The notes beneath the pieces are model-generated. The model did not search any database. It was not told the origin of the DNA and was given only the letters and a program-made list of their open reading frames with translations. A stretch of 64,000 bases of DNA from contig NZ_BLVO01000016.1 in the NCBI RefSeq assembly GCF_013340285.1, positions 609,021 through 673,020 on the forward strand, given 5' to 3'. Below are positions 63,701 to 64,000 of this stretch, one piece after another (the first letter of the stretch is position 1; every line of letters begins with the position of its first letter). Source of the DNA: Desulfovibrio subterraneus. Lineage in GTDB: Bacteria; Desulfobacterota; Desulfovibrionia; Desulfovibrionales; Desulfovibrionaceae. Made by a program: the position numbers and the translations under genes.

Positions 63701-64000
63701 GCCTGCCGTAGAGTTTTGCTTCTGCTTCAGAGGCATTCAACTGGCGCAGCTGTACCTGGCTGTGAGTCCAGGCAAGGTCAAAGACCCGGTCGGCCATACG
63801 CCTGTCCTGATATTTATTCACCAGCTCCAGAGCCGTTCCGCGGGTGTTTGAAATACCGTAGATCATGTCTATGGTTACAAATTCGCCCGGGTTGAGAACT
63901 ACTCGCTGGCGAATGGCCGCGACGGGGTCGAGTACAGATCCCTCGCTGCCGGAGAGTGTGGCTGAATACCCCGAATTCCTTCCGTTGAGAGCCTGGGGGT
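60744..64000 (-). CDS. GH94-type glycosyl hydrolase/phosphorylase, NdvB-like (5' end outside the window)
   Basis: At least 1085 residues; the frame stays open to the window edge, so the N-terminus is missing. Visible order: helical linker region, then a GH94 beta-sandwich (NGLGGFTPDGNEYVIS, TPWVNVLANPGFGSVISESG, FVPRLP end) and an alpha/alpha-barrel (SGGAFGFRDQLQDVMALIHT, GSGDWNDGMDLVG with the catalytic Asp, PPHIGRGGWTWYTGSAAWMY). These are the motifs of cyclic beta-1,2-glucan synthase C-termini and cellobiose/chitobiose phosphorylases. A role in osmoregulated periplasmic glucan fits the BON and CsbD neighbours. The glycosyltransferase half, if any, lies outside. Confidence 0.88.
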   Translation of the reverse strand, partial: PQALNGRNSGYSATLSGSEGSVLDPVAAIRQRVVLNPGEFVTIDMIYGISNTRGTALELVNKYQDRRMADRVFDLAWTHSQVQLRQLNASEAEAKLYGRLAGSIIYTNAALRAQTEDLIKNHRGQSGLWGYSISGDLPIVLLKIESPANIELVRQMVQAHTYWKLKGLTVDLVIWNEDHEGYRQSLHDEIMGLIAADNKTGLNDQRGGIFVRSADRIAEEDRILFHTVARIIISDTLGTLEEQIDGRILPAPPTPLLNPVRALRAPPPAVAPLPRRDLIFNNGLGGFTPDGNEYVISTGSDQVTPTPWVNVLANPGFGSVISESGMASTWSENAHEFRLTPWNNDPVSDFRGEAFYIRDEERGHFWSPTPLPCRGTTPYATRHGFGYSVFEHVERGIASELWVYVALDAPVKFAVLKMRNESGHSRKMSATGYVEWVLGDLRSKTAGYVITEVDPDSGALFARNPYNTEFSDRTAFIDVDESIRTISGDRLEFLGRGGTLKSPAAMTRTRLSGRVGAALDPCGAIQVAFTIDPGQEREIVFRLGIGRDTEEARRLVHRYRGPQAAQAALDKVWQHWSHTLGTVHVETPDRAFNILANGWMLYQTLACRLWARGATYQSGGAFGFRDQLQDVMALIHTQPQLVRDHLLLCASRQFEEGDVQHWWHPPTGRGVRTKCSDDYLWLPLAVSRYIHATGDTGVLDEPVGFLQGRALKSDEDSYYDLPALSGEVASLYEHCSRSIKHGLRFGAHGLPLIGSGDWNDGMDLVGRLGSGESVWMGFFLFEVLTQFTDIARIYGDALFAERCTEQAEELRRTIEANGWDGKWYRRAYFDDGTPLGSSSNEECQIDSIAQSWSVLSGAGDAERSRQAMDAVDQWLVRRKSGLVQLLDPPFDVSPLNPGYIKGYAPGVRENGGQYTHAAIWTAMAFAKLGDSSRAWEIFNIINPINHTSSAEKNAIYKVEPYVMAADVYAVPPHIGRGGWTWYTGSAAWMYRLMVESLLGLRLEVDRLRFVPRLPPEWKDFTMHYRYRETMFHIRVVQLPGKIGGVSVELDSEPQPDGCIPLSDDHKEHWAEVRVTIPEDSAPRP

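Overview
The window looks like a chromosome segment of a sulfate-reducing Desulfovibrionaceae bacterium (Desulfovibrio in the broad sense). This is inferred from three things: a CutC that carries every catalytic residue at the position I remember for the Desulfovibrio alaskensis enzyme, a cooA-cooS-cooC carbon monoxide locus with a Desulfovibrio-type CODH, and the gene order. Everything was read by eye; no database search was run.

Region 1 (1-1840): a PilZ protein and a LigB/DODA-type dioxygenase. Region 2 (1876-21603): a complete choline-degrading glycyl-radical bacterial microcompartment (BMC) locus. A MerR regulator, a small winged-helix-like protein and a DMT-family transporter lie on the minus strand. 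About 18 genes run on the plus strand: CutC/CutD, two EutE-type aldehyde dehydrogenases (one without the catalytic cysteine), PduL, a Fe-alcohol dehydrogenase, a PduS-like flavo-iron-sulfur protein, EutJ, EutP/PduV, eight shell proteins and two poorly known accessory proteins. Choline would be cleaved to trimethylamine and acetaldehyde inside the shell; acetaldehyde is then split between acetyl-CoA/acetyl-phosphate and ethanol. Both divergent promoters have 19-20 bp spacers filled by a CCCC/GGGG dyad, the hallmark of MerR control.

Region 3 (21836-25690): cooA, cooS and cooC, with a perfect 18-bp palindrome of CooA type before cooS. Region 4 (25941-38549): an OmpR/CpxAR-like two-component pair, an ECF-like sigma factor, flagellin, and a minus-strand late flagellar cluster (anti-sigma-like small protein, flgD, flgE, flgK, flgL, fliD). 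Region 5 (39103-51125): a second glycyl-radical pair (HypD/HypE type, hydroxyproline dehydration), a DUF486 protein, a methyltransferase fusion, a UvrD/Rep helicase, the ablA-ablB osmolyte pair, a phosphodiesterase-like protein and an orphan ORF.

Region 6 (51412-64000): tRNA-Leu(TAA), an IS3-type transposase remnant, then a differently composed, almost entirely minus-strand block: TPR lipoprotein, C39-like peptidase, PA2779-like protein, DUF3309, two BON proteins, CsbD, an NtrC-type regulator with a hybrid kinase, and a GH94 (NdvB-like) protein running off the window. I read this as a tRNA-associated island of envelope and osmotic stress genes. A dispersed intergenic repeat of about 130-150 bp with a GGTGCAGG/CCTGCC hairpin core occurs in several gaps of regions 2-5, usually next to a terminator.
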